DNA of 64,000 nt from Clostridiales bacterium (GCA_019424245.1 JAHYZV010000002.1:186001-250000), one strand, 5' to 3'; numbered from the stretch's first letter, positions 1 to 9,584 are shown. Notes: a model not told the origin generated them from the letters alone. Numbers and translations: made by a program.

Positions 1-312
1 ATTAAGTCCTCCATAAGTAACCCACGCTACTTCTGGTGCAAACCCTTCTACATGATCCTTTTCCTTTTCAAGAAGACTTTCTGGAATAAACATAGGAAGG
101 TATACATTCTCAACACCTGTTTCCTTAAATCTTCTGTCCATCTCGTTCTTTATATTCTCCCAGATTGCATATCCAGCCGGCTTAAATATCATACATCCCT
201 TAACGCTTGAATATGACATAAGCTCTGCTTTCTTGCATACATCTGTGTACCACTGTGCAAAGTCTACATCCATGGAAGTAATCGCTTCTACTAACTTCTT
301 ATCCTCTGCCAT
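1..312 (-). CDS. proS: Prolyl-tRNA synthetase, N-terminal 104 codons (partial)
   Basis: Charges tRNA-Pro with proline in the cytoplasm. Only the N-terminus is present; the gene runs off the left edge. Translation from an ATG at 312 gives [20 protein letters not shown] and continues through a class II synthetase start ([19 protein letters not shown], then [22 protein letters not shown]), which fits the archaeal-type/short ProS with a WVTYGG stretch at the edge. A GAGGT ribosome site lies 7-11 bases before the ATG. The reading frame is closed upstream, so this start is the natural one. No T-box specifier or antiterminator sequence was found in the leader. Confidence 0.9.
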   Translation of the reverse strand, partial: MAEDKKLVEAITSMDVDFAQWYTDVCKKAELMSYSSVKGCMIFKPAGYAIWENIKNEMDRRFKETGVENVYLPMFIPESLLEKEKDHVEGFAPEVAWVTYGGLN

Positions 313-373
313 AAATATACCTCATTCCTGCGCTATCTGCGCTATCTGTTAAATGTGTCACATAATCTGTATT

Positions 374-402
374 AGTTTAACATCTGACCTGATTAATTTC
401 AA
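374..402 (-). promoter_or_regulatory. Candidate sigma-A promoter for proS
   Basis: Read on the minus strand: -35 TTGAAA, 17-base spacer, -10 TAAACT, about 60 bases before the proS ATG. The leader then carries a GCGC...GCGC inverted repeat immediately before the ribosome site. The rest of 313-523 is AT-rich with no gene. Confidence 0.4.
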
Positions 403-523
403 GGCACTTTTCATATATTCCGTTTTTTCTTTTATTGTAGTTTTCTTTTATTACATTTTTCTTTTATTATGTTTTTTATTATATTTCAATCACATTTTTA
501 TGCATTTTCTTTTATTCCTTTTT

Positions 524-1681
524 CTATGCTTCATCCATCTTCATAACACATCTAAGCCTTAAGACCAGTGCTTTTATTATAACAAAGCTCACAGGACCGG
601 TTATGAAGCCTGGAATACCATACACAAGCAGTCCGACAAATATAATGACAAGCATGGCAAAAGGCGATATTCCAAGCTTATCTCCCATACATTTTGACTC
701 CATAATCTCACGTACAAAATAAGTTATTACATATGTCACAAGCACAACCACTGCCGATAAGAAATTCTTCATAATCAGGTTAAACAACATCCATGGTATA
801 AGTATCGTACCTGTCCCAAATACCGGAAGCGCATCAACAACTCCAACTATTATTCCGAGCATGACTGCATATGGACTTTTTATTATAAAAAATGCTGCCA
901 TGCTTATAGCTGAATTAATAAACATGATTCTTAATTCAACTTTAAAATATACATTAATAAGTCTCTTTACCTCATGCCACAGCATCCTTATCTCTTCCAC
1001 AAACACACTGTCACGTATCTGTGTCCTTATTTCATCCATATCTGTTGACAGATATATAACTGATATAAAGCCAACAACCAGACCTCCAGCCACTATAACT
1101 ATATTTTTTATAACAGGTACAGATATATGAAATATCTTTTCAGGCATTATACCAGCCAGCCTGCGTCCACACATTATAAGCGTATCAAGACAACATCCAC
1201 CATCAAGTCCAAGAAAATCATCCGCTTCAAGGCATATCCTGGCAGTCTGCTGCCTTATACCTATCGTATTGTAATCCCAGTTCTTTAAAAAATCACTTAT
1301 CTCATTCGCTCCTGTTATAACTGCTGCAGCAAGCAATATTATTATAACAACAGATATTATTAACATTATAATTGTGGCTATTATGCTTTTTATGCGATGT
1401 TCTTTAATTCTTTGTGCATGTACTTTTCTTTTATCCAGCCTTATCCTTTTGCATATCCACATATATATACTGTTTACTGGCTTTTCAAGAAGCAGTGCAG
1501 CAAGCACGCCAAGCACAAATGGCCACACATATACAAGAAGATATTTAAAGCTCACATATACAGAAAATATTATAACTACAATCCCGGCAAGGTATTTCAG
1601 TTTCCTGTTATATTCTTTATCTTGATATTCTTTTTGATACTCTTCTTTATTTTCTTTTACATTTCTTTCCTCTCTGCACAT
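524..1681 (-). CDS. AI-2E family transporter (YtvI-like integral membrane protein)
   Basis: 385-residue polytopic membrane protein of the PF01594 (DUF20/AI-2E exporter) family, closest in feel to the sporulation-associated YtvI branch. Residues 1-25 are a charged cytoplasmic leader; paired hydrophobic helices follow at about 30-70, a long amphipathic middle section at 120-225, and helices at about 255-370 containing the family-typical DALPVFGTGTILIPW stretch and a GIPGFITGP segment near the C-terminus. Substrate is unknown. The ATG at 1681 is supported by GAGGTG 7 bases upstream, which lies in the 3' arm of an intercistronic hairpin (1684-1722). Same strand and probably co-transcribed with the genes at 1736-3733. 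Confidence 0.8.
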   Translation of the reverse strand: MCREERNVKENKEEYQKEYQDKEYNRKLKYLAGIVVIIFSVYVSFKYLLVYVWPFVLGVLAALLLEKPVNSIYMWICKRIRLDKRKVHAQRIKEHRIKSIIATIIMLIISVVIIILLAAAVITGANEISDFLKNWDYNTIGIRQQTARICLEADDFLGLDGGCCLDTLIMCGRRLAGIMPEKIFHISVPVIKNIVIVAGGLVVGFISVIYLSTDMDEIRTQIRDSVFVEEIRMLWHEVKRLINVYFKVELRIMFINSAISMAAFFIIKSPYAVMLGIIVGVVDALPVFGTGTILIPWMLFNLIMKNFLSAVVVLVTYVITYFVREIMESKCMGDKLGISPFAMLVIIFVGLLVYGIPGFITGPVSFVIIKALVLRLRCVMKMDEA

Positions 1682-1683
1682 AA

Positions 1684-1722
1684 ATAATCACCTCTGTAGA
1701 AGTATTCCACAGAGGTGATTAT
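1684..1722 (-). terminator. Perfect 14-bp hairpin burying the ribosome site of the next gene
   Basis: ATAATCACCTCTGT and ACAGAGGTGATTAT pair perfectly around an 11-base loop. It lies between the pseudouridine synthase stop (1736) and the transporter start (1681). The 3' arm contains the GAGGTG that serves as the transporter's ribosome site, so the hairpin could attenuate or silence translation as well as terminate. No long T-run follows, only TTATG. Confidence 0.6.
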
Positions 1723-1735
1723 CTTATACCTATAT

Positions 1736-2380
1736 CTAAAATCCTGGTTTCACTTCGTATAACTTGCCATCAAGCTTAAGACTAACCGCACATAACGCTA
1801 TGCATCCACGCTTAATACGTATGCCTTTTATCCTTTCAGCTGCCATATTTCCACCATACTTTCCATCACCAGCAACCGGCATGTTTCTTGAAGCAAGCTG
1901 GACACGTATCTGATGATGTCTGCCTGTTATAAGATGAATATCCAGCCTTGATATGTCCGCTTCTTCATCATAAGAAAGAAGCCTGTACTTAAGTCTTGCT
2001 TCCTTAGAACCCGCCGTTCCTTTTGAAACTACCGATGATTCATTATTCTTTGCATCTTTTATAAGATTATCCACAAGCTCGCCCTCATCAGAATCTGGTT
2101 TTCCACATACAAGCACCTGGTAATGTTTACATAGTGTTTCTTTTTGCATAAGCAAAGACAGTCTTGCTGCTTCTTTTTTATTCTTAGCCATAAGCACAAG
2201 CCCTGATACAGGACGGTCAAGTCTGTTTATTATAGCTGCGTAAGCTTCTTCACCCTTGCTTTTTCTATATGTAAGAACTTCACTTACAAGATCCATCTCA
2301 AACGACTTTCCGCTCTGCGACAGTTGTCCCGCCGGCTTGTTTAATATAATCTTATCTTTATCCTCGTATACTATATCCAT
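1736..2380 (-). CDS. RluA-family RNA pseudouridine synthase
   Basis: Isomerises uridine to pseudouridine in rRNA or tRNA. About 214 residues, short because it lacks the N-terminal S4 domain of RluA/RluD. The catalytic motif NRLDRPVSG is at residues 52-60 with catalytic Asp55, followed by GRHHQIRVQLA, the usual RluA RNA-binding/catalytic second motif. The start is placed at the ATG at 2380 (MDIVYEDKDK), which aligns with the family; the frame stays open further upstream but that part overlaps the hydrolase gene and looks non-coding. The start is one base past the hydrolase stop (TAA G ATG), so the two are translationally coupled. The exact RNA target cannot be told from sequence. Confidence 0.85.
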   Translation of the reverse strand: MDIVYEDKDKIILNKPAGQLSQSGKSFEMDLVSEVLTYRKSKGEEAYAAIINRLDRPVSGLVLMAKNKKEAARLSLLMQKETLCKHYQVLVCGKPDSDEGELVDNLIKDAKNNESSVVSKGTAGSKEARLKYRLLSYDEEADISRLDIHLITGRHHQIRVQLASRNMPVAGDGKYGGNMAAERIKGIRIKRGCIALCAVSLKLDGKLYEVKPGF

Positions 2381-2381
2381 C

Positions 2382-3335
2382 TTAACTAATAATTCCAATA
2401 CTCTTAATCCACTTTGTAAAAAGTACTTTCCACTCACCAGTCTGTGCAAAATCATCACCACAGCCATAACCATGGCCACCTGTTCTGAATATATGAAGTT
2501 CAGCACTTACCCCGGCTTTTCTTGCTGCCATATAAAAGCCCACACTGTTCTCAGACAATGTTGTTCTGTCATCATCCGTTTCACATATAAATACTGGCGG
2601 CATATCCGGTCTTACAAGCTTATCCGGATTATACTTATGCAGTATCTTTGCCTTACTGTCACTGATTCTCTCAAGCACCTGTTCCTCAGACATATATCTT
2701 TTGCCTGCTTCAATACAATCGTCAATACTTATAACCGGATATGAACAAACAGCAAAATCTGGTCTTGCTGATAGTTTATCATATTCATCCTTATACTTAT
2801 AATCCGCATACACATCACTTTCATACGCTGTTGATAATAACGCTGCCATAAAGCCTCCTGCTGAAAAGCCCATAACGCCTATCTTAGCTTCATCTATACC
2901 GAATTCCTGCGCCCTTCCTCTTATAACTCTCATTGCGCGCATAGCATCTATAAGTGGGACATCCTCTGCATTATCATGTTCATCTGATGGAAGTCTGCAT
3001 TCAAGAACAAATGCACCTATTCCCATACTATTAAGCCACTTTGCAACATCTTCACCTTCAAAGTTGTATACAAGGCGTCTGAACGCACCTCCTGGAATAA
3101 TCAATACTGCCGGAATCCTTTGTCTGTCTGTACTGTTACCAATACCATCAGGTATATAAGGAACAATATCCGGATCTGTAATGTTCTGCACTATATGCTT
3201 TACTCTTCCATCAGGCATATCTTCAGTGTAATATTTTCTTGTAAGCTTAAGGTTCTGCGAACCCGGAGCCCCATGCTCAAACAGCCGTATCTTGTTTACC
3301 GGTGTCTTAAACGCCTCATTCTGCGTATCTGTCAT
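2382..3335 (-). CDS. Alpha/beta hydrolase (carbohydrate-esterase-like)
   Basis: 317-residue cytoplasmic alpha/beta hydrolase of the BD-FAE/acetyl-xylan-esterase-like group. The nucleophile elbow is GFSAGG (about residue 155), an oxyanion region LIIPGGAF lies near residue 80, and the C-terminal acid and His are in ETDDDRTTL and RTGGHGYG. There is no signal peptide, so a role in deacetylating imported sugar or oligosaccharide esters is plausible but inferred. GGAGGAG precedes the ATG. It begins two bases after the stop of the 3338-3733 gene and is followed at once by the pseudouridine synthase. Confidence 0.8.
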   Translation of the reverse strand: MTDTQNEAFKTPVNKIRLFEHGAPGSQNLKLTRKYYTEDMPDGRVKHIVQNITDPDIVPYIPDGIGNSTDRQRIPAVLIIPGGAFRRLVYNFEGEDVAKWLNSMGIGAFVLECRLPSDEHDNAEDVPLIDAMRAMRVIRGRAQEFGIDEAKIGVMGFSAGGFMAALLSTAYESDVYADYKYKDEYDKLSARPDFAVCSYPVISIDDCIEAGKRYMSEEQVLERISDSKAKILHKYNPDKLVRPDMPPVFICETDDDRTTLSENSVGFYMAARKAGVSAELHIFRTGGHGYGCGDDFAQTGEWKVLFTKWIKSIGIIS

Positions 3336-3337
3336 AT

Positions 3338-3733
3338 CTACTCCTCCCTGCTCTCAAGAAACAAAAGCTTATTAGCCTGTATGCTCAGCTCATCATAATG
3401 CATAAGCATATCACTCTCATCATATTCTTCTGAAATCACTTTATAGCCTTCAAACCTTATAAGATTCTTGAAATATTCTTCCACATCTGCTGTCTGCTTA
3501 ACAACAACCTCACTGAATGCCACTCCCTCTTCTGACTCCTGAAAATCCGGTCTGTAAAGAAGCTCACCGGTAATTATATTTTCTTTATCGGCTACAAATA
3601 CAGCTTTGGCATAATATTTGTTACTGTCCGTTGTCGCAAGACGTATTCTTCTTGGTGGTGCCATCGTCTTATCATTCATGGCATTTGCTTTCCTGACTTC
3701 TTCTGAATCAAAATATTCCTTTTCAATTATCAT
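3338..3733 (-). CDS. Conserved hypothetical protein, 131 residues
   Basis: No family recognised. The start is set at the ATG at 3733 (MIIEKEYFDSEEVRKAN) because AGAAGGAT lies just before it; an ATG ten codons upstream has no ribosome site. The product is soluble and acidic with alternating beta/alpha character (YYAKAVFVADKENIITGELLYRP) and an acidic C-terminus. It leads the transcription unit that continues with the hydrolase and pseudouridine synthase. Confidence 0.65.
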   Translation of the reverse strand: MIIEKEYFDSEEVRKANAMNDKTMAPPRRIRLATTDSNKYYAKAVFVADKENIITGELLYRPDFQESEEGVAFSEVVVKQTADVEEYFKNLIRFEGYKVISEEYDESDMLMHYDELSIQANKLLFLESREE

Positions 3734-3845
3734 ATTTATCCTTCTTTCTGTCATATAAATCACTCATAGTTTTACAATATCCAAAACAGGACGATATATT
3801 TAAGGTTCTTATGTATATATGTTCTAAACAGGCTTTTGTAATGTA

Positions 3846-4535
3846 TTATAACTTAAATCTGTAGCCTACCCCCCATATCGTTTCGATATATTGTGGCTTA
3901 CTTGTATCAAGTTCTATCTTTTCCCTTATCTTTTTAATATGGACAGTAACGGTTGCAATATCACCGATAGAATCCATATCCCATATTTCCTTAAAAAGCT
4001 CTTCCTTAGTGTATACATGATTAGGATGTTCTGCTAAGAATGTAAGAAGATCGAATTCCTTAGTTGTAAATATCTTCTCTTCACCATTAACGAATACTCT
4101 TCTAGCTGTCTTATCTATCCTGATGCCTCTTATTTCGATAATATCATTTTCAGGCTGGGCACTGTTTACAAGTCTTTCATATCTTGAAAGATGTGCCTTA
4201 ACTCTGGCAACAAGCTCACTTGGACTAAAAGGCTTCGTCATATAATCATCAGCACCTACGCCAAGTCCTCTTATCTTATCGATATCCTCTTTTTTAGCTG
4301 ATACCATGATAATAGGAGTATTCTTAACTTCTCTTATTCTTTTGCATATCTCAAAGCCATCTACACCTGGAAGCATGACATCAAGAATATATATGTCATA
4401 ATCCCCGTCAAGTGCCTCTGCAAGACCTGTTGTTCCATCCTTGCATGTTGTTACCGTGAATCCACTTAATTCAAGGTAATCCTTTTCAATATCTGCGATT
4501 GCTTCCTCATCTTCAACTATCAATACTTTGCTCAT
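3846..4535 (-). CDS. OmpR/PhoB-family response regulator
   Basis: 229 residues. The N-terminal receiver domain (1-115) shows the acidic pair in VEDEEAI, the phosphoacceptor Asp52 in YILDVMLPG and the conserved Lys in DYMTKPFSPSE. The C-terminal winged helix (about 130-229) ends with the typical IWGVGYRFKL. It is the second gene of a kinase-regulator pair, 30 bases after the kinase stop. Binds DNA as a phosphorylated dimer; its regulon is unknown. Confidence 0.93.
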   Translation of the reverse strand: MSKVLIVEDEEAIADIEKDYLELSGFTVTTCKDGTTGLAEALDGDYDIYILDVMLPGVDGFEICKRIREVKNTPIIMVSAKKEDIDKIRGLGVGADDYMTKPFSPSELVARVKAHLSRYERLVNSAQPENDIIEIRGIRIDKTARRVFVNGEEKIFTTKEFDLLTFLAEHPNHVYTKEELFKEIWDMDSIGDIATVTVHIKKIREKIELDTSKPQYIETIWGVGYRFKL

Positions 4536-4565
4536 ACAATTGTCCCTTTCTATTCCTTTTATATT

Positions 4566-6080
4566 TTATTTTTGCAGAATTCCAAGCTGGTTATTCTCAT
4601 TATACTTAAGCAGATTAAGATGCATTGTAGTTCCTTCGCCTTCAACACTCTCTGCCCATATCTTGCCTTTATGGTCTTCAACGATTTTCTTGACAATAGC
4701 AAGTCCTATGCCGCTGCCGCCTTGCTTGGAGTTTCGTGATTCATCAGTACGGTAGAATCTTTCAAATATTCTTGAAATATCCTTGCCAGCTATACCCTTG
4801 CCATTGTCAGCCATGACAACATGTACATACTCGCCCTCGTCATAAAGGTCTATATCTATCTTTCCCTTACGGCCTTCTACCATGTACTTGACTGAGTTGC
4901 TGATTATATTATTGATAACTCTCTTTAACTGCTCTGGGTCTGCGACTATCATTACCGGCTTGTCTATATGATTCCTGTAGTTTAGCTCTATGCCAGAGGC
5001 ATCCAGTTCTGTGCCTATTTCTTCACAGCAGTCATCAAAATAATCTGAAACATTAAGTTTTATAAATGTATATAGTATCCTGTTAGCATCAAGTCTTGAA
5101 TATATAGTAAGTTCATCTATAAGCTTATCCATATCATTAACCTTGTTGGAAATAGTCTTAATATACTTTGCCTGTTTTTCCGGAGTATCGGCTATTCCAT
5201 CACGTAGACCCTCAACATAGCCTTTAATAGCTGTGAGCGGTGTCTTTAAATCATGTGATATATTTCTTATAAGTTCCTTCTCTTCTTTATCTGACTGAAG
5301 CTTATCCTCTGATGACTTCTTTAGTATAAGTCTCATCTCTTCAAAGTCCTTACACACATCACCTATTTCGTTATCAGGAACCCTTGGCATCTCAAAGTCA
5401 AAGTTTCCTTCTTTTATATTATCTGTTGCAAGCTTCAGCTTGTTAACCGGCTTGATGATAGAACTGTATATCCACAGATTAAGCACAAGGCTGGTTATGA
5501 CAAGTATGATGATGATGATAAAAACAAGCTGCCATAGCATCTGTCTTATCTGTGGTATGCTCTGCTTAACAGATGTGACGATAGACACACTGTATATATT
5601 TCCTAAGCTGTCTGAAAAGTCTACCTGTTTTATAAGACTATGATATATGCCACCTCTATATGTAGCAACATCCGTTATGTTGTTCTCATCTGTCTCATAC
5701 TCTGGAAGAAGCCTTGCAAGATCTGTGTTTGAATATTGTGTTGAATTATATATGACATTATTATTCTTTCTTACAACAAGCTCTGAAAGTCTGTCATTTA
5801 ATGTGGAACCAAGTGACTCAAGGTATGCCCTGTTGTTAAATGTCGTTGGTTCTTCTTCTGCCTGTTCTTTTATCTGCTCATACACATCATCTGTAATACT
5901 GCCAAACAATGTCATAGGCGAATAAAAATATAACAGTACCGTATCGTCTTCTACATTATATGTCTTGCATATACTATCCGACTGTATCTTAAATATTCCG
6001 ACAACAAACACGCATAAAAGCAGCGCCGGAAGTATAACCATAACGCAGAATGAAACCTTTAACTTATCTTTTAATTTCAT
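4566..6080 (-). CDS. Membrane sensor histidine kinase
   Basis: 504-residue partner of the downstream regulator. Transmembrane helices at about 9-31 and 184-206 enclose a 150-residue extracellular sensor domain. A HAMP linker follows (SIIKPVNKLKLATDNIKEGN), then the H-box NISHDLKTPL with His276, the N-box NIISNSVKY, the G1 box DNGKGI and the G2 box GGSGIGLAIV. All catalytic boxes are intact. A GGAG ribosome site sits before the ATG at 6080. The ligand is unknown; the location next to murA and wall hydrolase genes makes envelope sensing a guess only. Confidence 0.93.
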   Translation of the reverse strand: MKLKDKLKVSFCVMVILPALLLCVFVVGIFKIQSDSICKTYNVEDDTVLLYFYSPMTLFGSITDDVYEQIKEQAEEEPTTFNNRAYLESLGSTLNDRLSELVVRKNNNVIYNSTQYSNTDLARLLPEYETDENNITDVATYRGGIYHSLIKQVDFSDSLGNIYSVSIVTSVKQSIPQIRQMLWQLVFIIIIILVITSLVLNLWIYSSIIKPVNKLKLATDNIKEGNFDFEMPRVPDNEIGDVCKDFEEMRLILKKSSEDKLQSDKEEKELIRNISHDLKTPLTAIKGYVEGLRDGIADTPEKQAKYIKTISNKVNDMDKLIDELTIYSRLDANRILYTFIKLNVSDYFDDCCEEIGTELDASGIELNYRNHIDKPVMIVADPEQLKRVINNIISNSVKYMVEGRKGKIDIDLYDEGEYVHVVMADNGKGIAGKDISRIFERFYRTDESRNSKQGGSGIGLAIVKKIVEDHKGKIWAESVEGEGTTMHLNLLKYNENNQLGILQK

Positions 6081-6185
6081 GTTTTCTCCATATAAGTCAT
6101 ATTAATATATTTACAACCATCATGATAATAGTTTAACATATTTTAACAGAATATTTGTAAAAAAATGATAAAAATATATAAAAAA

Positions 6186-6272
6186 ACTGCGGAAATATAT
6201 CATGCCTGCGATATCTTGTGATAAATCTGCCATTATCACTCCGGATATCTGCACAATATTATTCTCCGCAGT
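6186..6272 (-). terminator. Compound terminator downstream of murA
   Basis: On the minus strand an outer stem ACTGCGGA/TCCGCAGT is followed by TTTTTT. Inside the 71-base loop are a GTGATAA/TTATCAC hairpin and paired GATATC palindromes, giving a nested structure rather than a simple hairpin. It closes the murA transcript before the kinase gene. Confidence 0.65.
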
Positions 6273-6278
6273 CTATTA

Positions 6279-7571
6279 TCATCCTATTTTCAACTTAAAC
6301 TTCTGAAGTTCTCTTTCAGAATCTACTCTTGCTATAACAGCACCAAGTGCTGAAAGTTTACCTTCAAAATCTTCGTACCCTCTCTGGATATACTCTATAT
6401 CGTCTATTTCTGATATGCCCTCTGCCGCAAGTGCCGCGATCACAAGTGCTGCTCCAGCTCTTAAATCAGGTGCTGAAAGCTGTGCTGAGGTAAAATGCTT
6501 AACACCTTCTATATAAGCTGTATTGCCCTCAACTTTAATCTTAGCACCCATCCTGTTAAGCTCATCAACATACTTGAATCTATTCTCAAATATACTCTCT
6601 GTAACCATGCTTGAACCGTTAGCAAGTGCAAGTGCAACTGCTATCTGTGGCTGCATATCTGTTGGAAAGCCAGGATATGGAAGTGTCTTAACATTAGTAC
6701 TTCCTATCTCACCTTCTGCTATAACCCTTATCCAGTCGTCACCTTCTATGAGCTGACAGCCCATCTCATGAAGCTTGGCAGTTATAGACTCAAGATGCTT
6801 AGGAATAACGTCCTTTATGACAACATCTCCATGTGTAGCTGCTGCCGCCATCATAAAAGTTCCTGCCTCAATCTGATCTGGTATTATAGAATATGTGCAT
6901 CCATGAAGTCTCTCTACGCCCCTTATTCTTATAACATCTGTACCAGCACCCTTGATATTAGCTCCCATGGCATTAAGGAAGTTAGCTACATCAACTATAT
7001 GTGGCTCCTTAGCTGCATTTTCAAGGATAGTTTCTCCATCAGCCATGCATGCTGCCATCATAAGGTTAATAGTGGCACCTACTGTTACAACATCAAAATA
7101 TATGTGTCCGCCAACCAGTTTTTCTGCTTTAGCGCTGACAACTCCATGATCTATGTTCACTTTGGCACCAAGTGCTTTAAAGCCCTTAAGGTGCTGGTCT
7201 ATAGGTCTGCTTCCTATGTTACAGCCACCTGGAAGTGCTACGTTAGATTCATTGTACTTACCAAGTAACGCACCAAGAAGATAGTATGACGCTCTTATCT
7301 TTCTTATATATTCGTATTCAACATTAAGATCACATATAGATCCGCCGTTAATCTGAACTGTATTATTATATATATATTTTACCTTTGCACCTATTCCTTC
7401 GATTGCCTGAAGCAACACCTTTGTATCTCTCACGTTAGGTACATTCTCTATTGTTACGGTCTCATCTGTCATAATCGCTGCTGCCAGAATACCAAGTGCT
7501 GCATTCTTAGCTCCACCTATGGACACTTCTCCACAAAGTGGCACTCCACCTTTGACAACATACTGTTCCAT
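6279..7571 (-). CDS. murA: UDP-N-acetylglucosamine 1-carboxyvinyltransferase
   Basis: First committed step of peptidoglycan synthesis: transfers enolpyruvate from PEP to UDP-GlcNAc, in the cytoplasm. 430 residues, usual MurA length. The UDP-GlcNAc/PEP signature GGAKNAAL is at 19-26 and the fosfomycin-target Cys117 is present in LPGGCNIGSRPIDQH, so the enzyme should be fosfomycin-sensitive at this residue. The start is the ATG at 7571, 6 bases after GAGGTG; an in-frame GTG three codons earlier falls within the ribosome site itself. A monocistronic unit, ended by the 6186-6272 terminator. Confidence 0.95.
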   Translation of the reverse strand: MEQYVVKGGVPLCGEVSIGGAKNAALGILAAAIMTDETVTIENVPNVRDTKVLLQAIEGIGAKVKYIYNNTVQINGGSICDLNVEYEYIRKIRASYYLLGALLGKYNESNVALPGGCNIGSRPIDQHLKGFKALGAKVNIDHGVVSAKAEKLVGGHIYFDVVTVGATINLMMAACMADGETILENAAKEPHIVDVANFLNAMGANIKGAGTDVIRIRGVERLHGCTYSIIPDQIEAGTFMMAAAATHGDVVIKDVIPKHLESITAKLHEMGCQLIEGDDWIRVIAEGEIGSTNVKTLPYPGFPTDMQPQIAVALALANGSSMVTESIFENRFKYVDELNRMGAKIKVEGNTAYIEGVKHFTSAQLSAPDLRAGAALVIAALAAEGISEIDDIEYIQRGYEDFEGKLSALGAVIARVDSERELQKFKLKIG

Positions 7572-7862
7572 ACTTTGCACCTCAATATCACTTACTCATC
7601 ATATCTAAAACTTTAGTTTCCTGCTTTAGTTTCTTTATTAATTATCGACATATCTGTCATTTATATTCAATATATCATGGTATTCACGGCTTATCACAAA
7701 AACAACTATCATGCATTAGTGACATAAAGCCGTCAAAACATTCATCATGTGTATACTTTTACTTTATTATCTAAAATAATATTGGTATTTAAATCAATAT
7801 CTTAATGATTATATCATACCTTTTTATTATGTCAACGTTATATATCCATAAAGTTTAAAACA
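7572..7862. other. AT-rich intergenic stretch upstream of murA
   Basis: About 290 bases with no supported gene. It must hold the murA promoter, but several weak AT-rich -10-like sequences compete and none is convincing. Confidence 0.5.
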
Positions 7863-7889
7863 GGGCATGGATTATTAATATCCACGCCC
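7863..7889 (-). terminator. Rho-independent terminator of the M23 gene
   Basis: Read on the minus strand, GGGCGTGGAT pairs with ATCCATGCCC (one G-U pair), followed by TGTTTTAAACTTT, 16 bases after the stop of the peptidase gene. Confidence 0.75.
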
Positions 7890-7905
7890 TTATTCATAAG
7901 TTAAC

Positions 7906-9438
7906 TTAATTCTTGTTTACATAATCAAGTGGATTCACTCTTCTGCCATCTATCCATATTTCAAAATGCACATGTGGCCCTGTACTATCACCAGTATTGC
8001 CACTAAGAGCTATCTCTTCACCCTGCTTTACCTGCTGGCCGGCAGTCACTGTTACTTTACTGTTATGTCCATATCTTGTCATGCTGCCATCTTCATGCTG
8101 TATATCTACACAATATCCATAAGCAGAATACCATCCAGCCCTTGTTACTACTCCGTCTCTTGAAGCCTTAACTGATGTTCCCTGGCTGCATGACCAGTCA
8201 ACTCCGTAATGAGTTGTGCCCCATCTTGAACCATAACCTGATGAAAATGTTCCACCACTGACAGGCTTTATATATGTTGGTGGTGTAAGTGTTCCAACTG
8301 CTATCTTTGCCGGCTTTGATTCAACTGTTATATTCTCGCTTGTTATCTGTCTTGCAACCTCTTTACCATTCTCATATGTAACTGTTGCTACTACTGAATG
8401 ATGTCCCGTTGTTCCTTCATCAAGAATATAATTCGTACCTCTATAGTTGTTGTTATCATCAAGATACTCAGGCTCTGCGTTGTAATCTTCCTCATAAGAA
8501 AGCTGCTTTGTTGTCACTACTGTTATATCTGACTCAGGCACTGTTATAACAAGCTCATCACCTGGAACTATAACTGAGTCCTCTTTTAACTTAGTATTAA
8601 GCTTTAACAAATCTTCAACTGTTATGTTATTATCTTTAGCTATACTCTCAAGAGTATCGCCCTCTTTAGCAATATAATAAACATTGGTATCGTTTACCTT
8701 TGTTATTGTATCATAAGCTTCCTGTACTGTTGATACCTCTACCTTATCAGCATATACAGCATTAACAGATACATTCTGTGCAAAACCTATAGACTGTATC
8801 TCATCTGGTGTCTTCTTGCTTTCACCGTTAGAACCAGTACTGTCTTCAAAGAATGATGCAACTATCTGTGTATCCTGCACCGTTGTCTCCTCATTCTTAT
8901 CTATAGACACTATATATGTTCCATCTGCTGCCGAACTAGACTTAATAACCGGCTCAAACTCATCAGCCCTGTTATATGGCTGTATAAGCTTTGAAAACAG
9001 TTCTTCTACATCCTGCTTGGATGACAGATTAACTGTATAATCATCTATTCTTACAGTATATGCAAGCTGCTTTTCAACATCAAGTATACAGTCAAACAAC
9101 TGGCTGTATATAGAACTTTCAAGCTGCTTTTCTGACATTCTTGACGCTATAGCCCTGTTTTCTTTATCAATCTGGACATCACAGTCCATATATATATAAT
9201 CATCAAGCTGCTGGCTTAACTGCAGACGTGCATTTGCCAGTGCCACATTAACTTCTTCCTCTGTGTTGGCTGCTCCAACATGTGTACCACGAATTGATAT
9301 GCTGTAATATCCCACATCATTGTTAAACATATTCTTAGATACAAATGGAATACCTATCACTATTGCAATGCATGCTGCAAACATAGTTGAGATAAAGGTA
9401 GTTTTCACCTTTCTTCCATATCTTGTAATGCGTGTCAT
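7906..9438 (-). CDS. Membrane-anchored LysM/G5/M23 peptidoglycan endopeptidase
   Basis: 510-residue wall hydrolase. Residues about 12-32 form an N-terminal signal anchor; about 40-265 is an uncharacterised extracytoplasmic region; a LysM (YYIAKEGDTLESIAKDNNIT) binds glycan at about 270-315; a G5-type region follows at about 325-395; the C-terminal M23 metallopeptidase spans about 400-505. Zinc ligands are visible: His and Asp in HYGVD and the last His of HVHFEIW, with YGHNS carrying the catalytic His. The start is set at the ATG at 9438 (MTRITRYGRK), five bases after GGAGG; the upstream open frame has no ribosome site. Probably trims cross-links during growth or division. Confidence 0.9.
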   Translation of the reverse strand: MTRITRYGRKVKTTFISTMFAACIAIVIGIPFVSKNMFNNDVGYYSISIRGTHVGAANTEEEVNVALANARLQLSQQLDDYIYMDCDVQIDKENRAIASRMSEKQLESSIYSQLFDCILDVEKQLAYTVRIDDYTVNLSSKQDVEELFSKLIQPYNRADEFEPVIKSSSAADGTYIVSIDKNEETTVQDTQIVASFFEDSTGSNGESKKTPDEIQSIGFAQNVSVNAVYADKVEVSTVQEAYDTITKVNDTNVYYIAKEGDTLESIAKDNNITVEDLLKLNTKLKEDSVIVPGDELVITVPESDITVVTTKQLSYEEDYNAEPEYLDDNNNYRGTNYILDEGTTGHHSVVATVTYENGKEVARQITSENITVESKPAKIAVGTLTPPTYIKPVSGGTFSSGYGSRWGTTHYGVDWSCSQGTSVKASRDGVVTRAGWYSAYGYCVDIQHEDGSMTRYGHNSKVTVTAGQQVKQGEEIALSGNTGDSTGPHVHFEIWIDGRRVNPLDYVNKN

Positions 9439-9515
9439 ACGTTCCTCCATATATCGTATATACAATGGAATTCTTTCCCCGTGTAATAATTCCGTAACAT
9501 TTTTGTAACAATTGT

Positions 9516-9544
9516 ATACTACCACGCATATAACTGTTTGTAAA
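9516..9544 (-). promoter_or_regulatory. Candidate promoter of the LysM/M23 gene
   Basis: Minus strand: -35 TTTACA, 17-base spacer, -10 TAGTAT, about 80 bases before the chosen ATG. Confidence 0.45.
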
Positions 9545-9584
9545 GGGGTTTTACGCGCTTTAGAGATATTTTATTTTTATAATT

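Noticed and set aside
313..523. T-box leader before proS
   Set aside because: The conserved T-box antiterminator sequence was not found in either orientation.
353..562. Open frame on the plus strand rich in Phe, Leu and Ile
   Set aside because: Overlaps a T-rich intergenic stretch; composition follows the poly-T sequence and there is no ribosome site.
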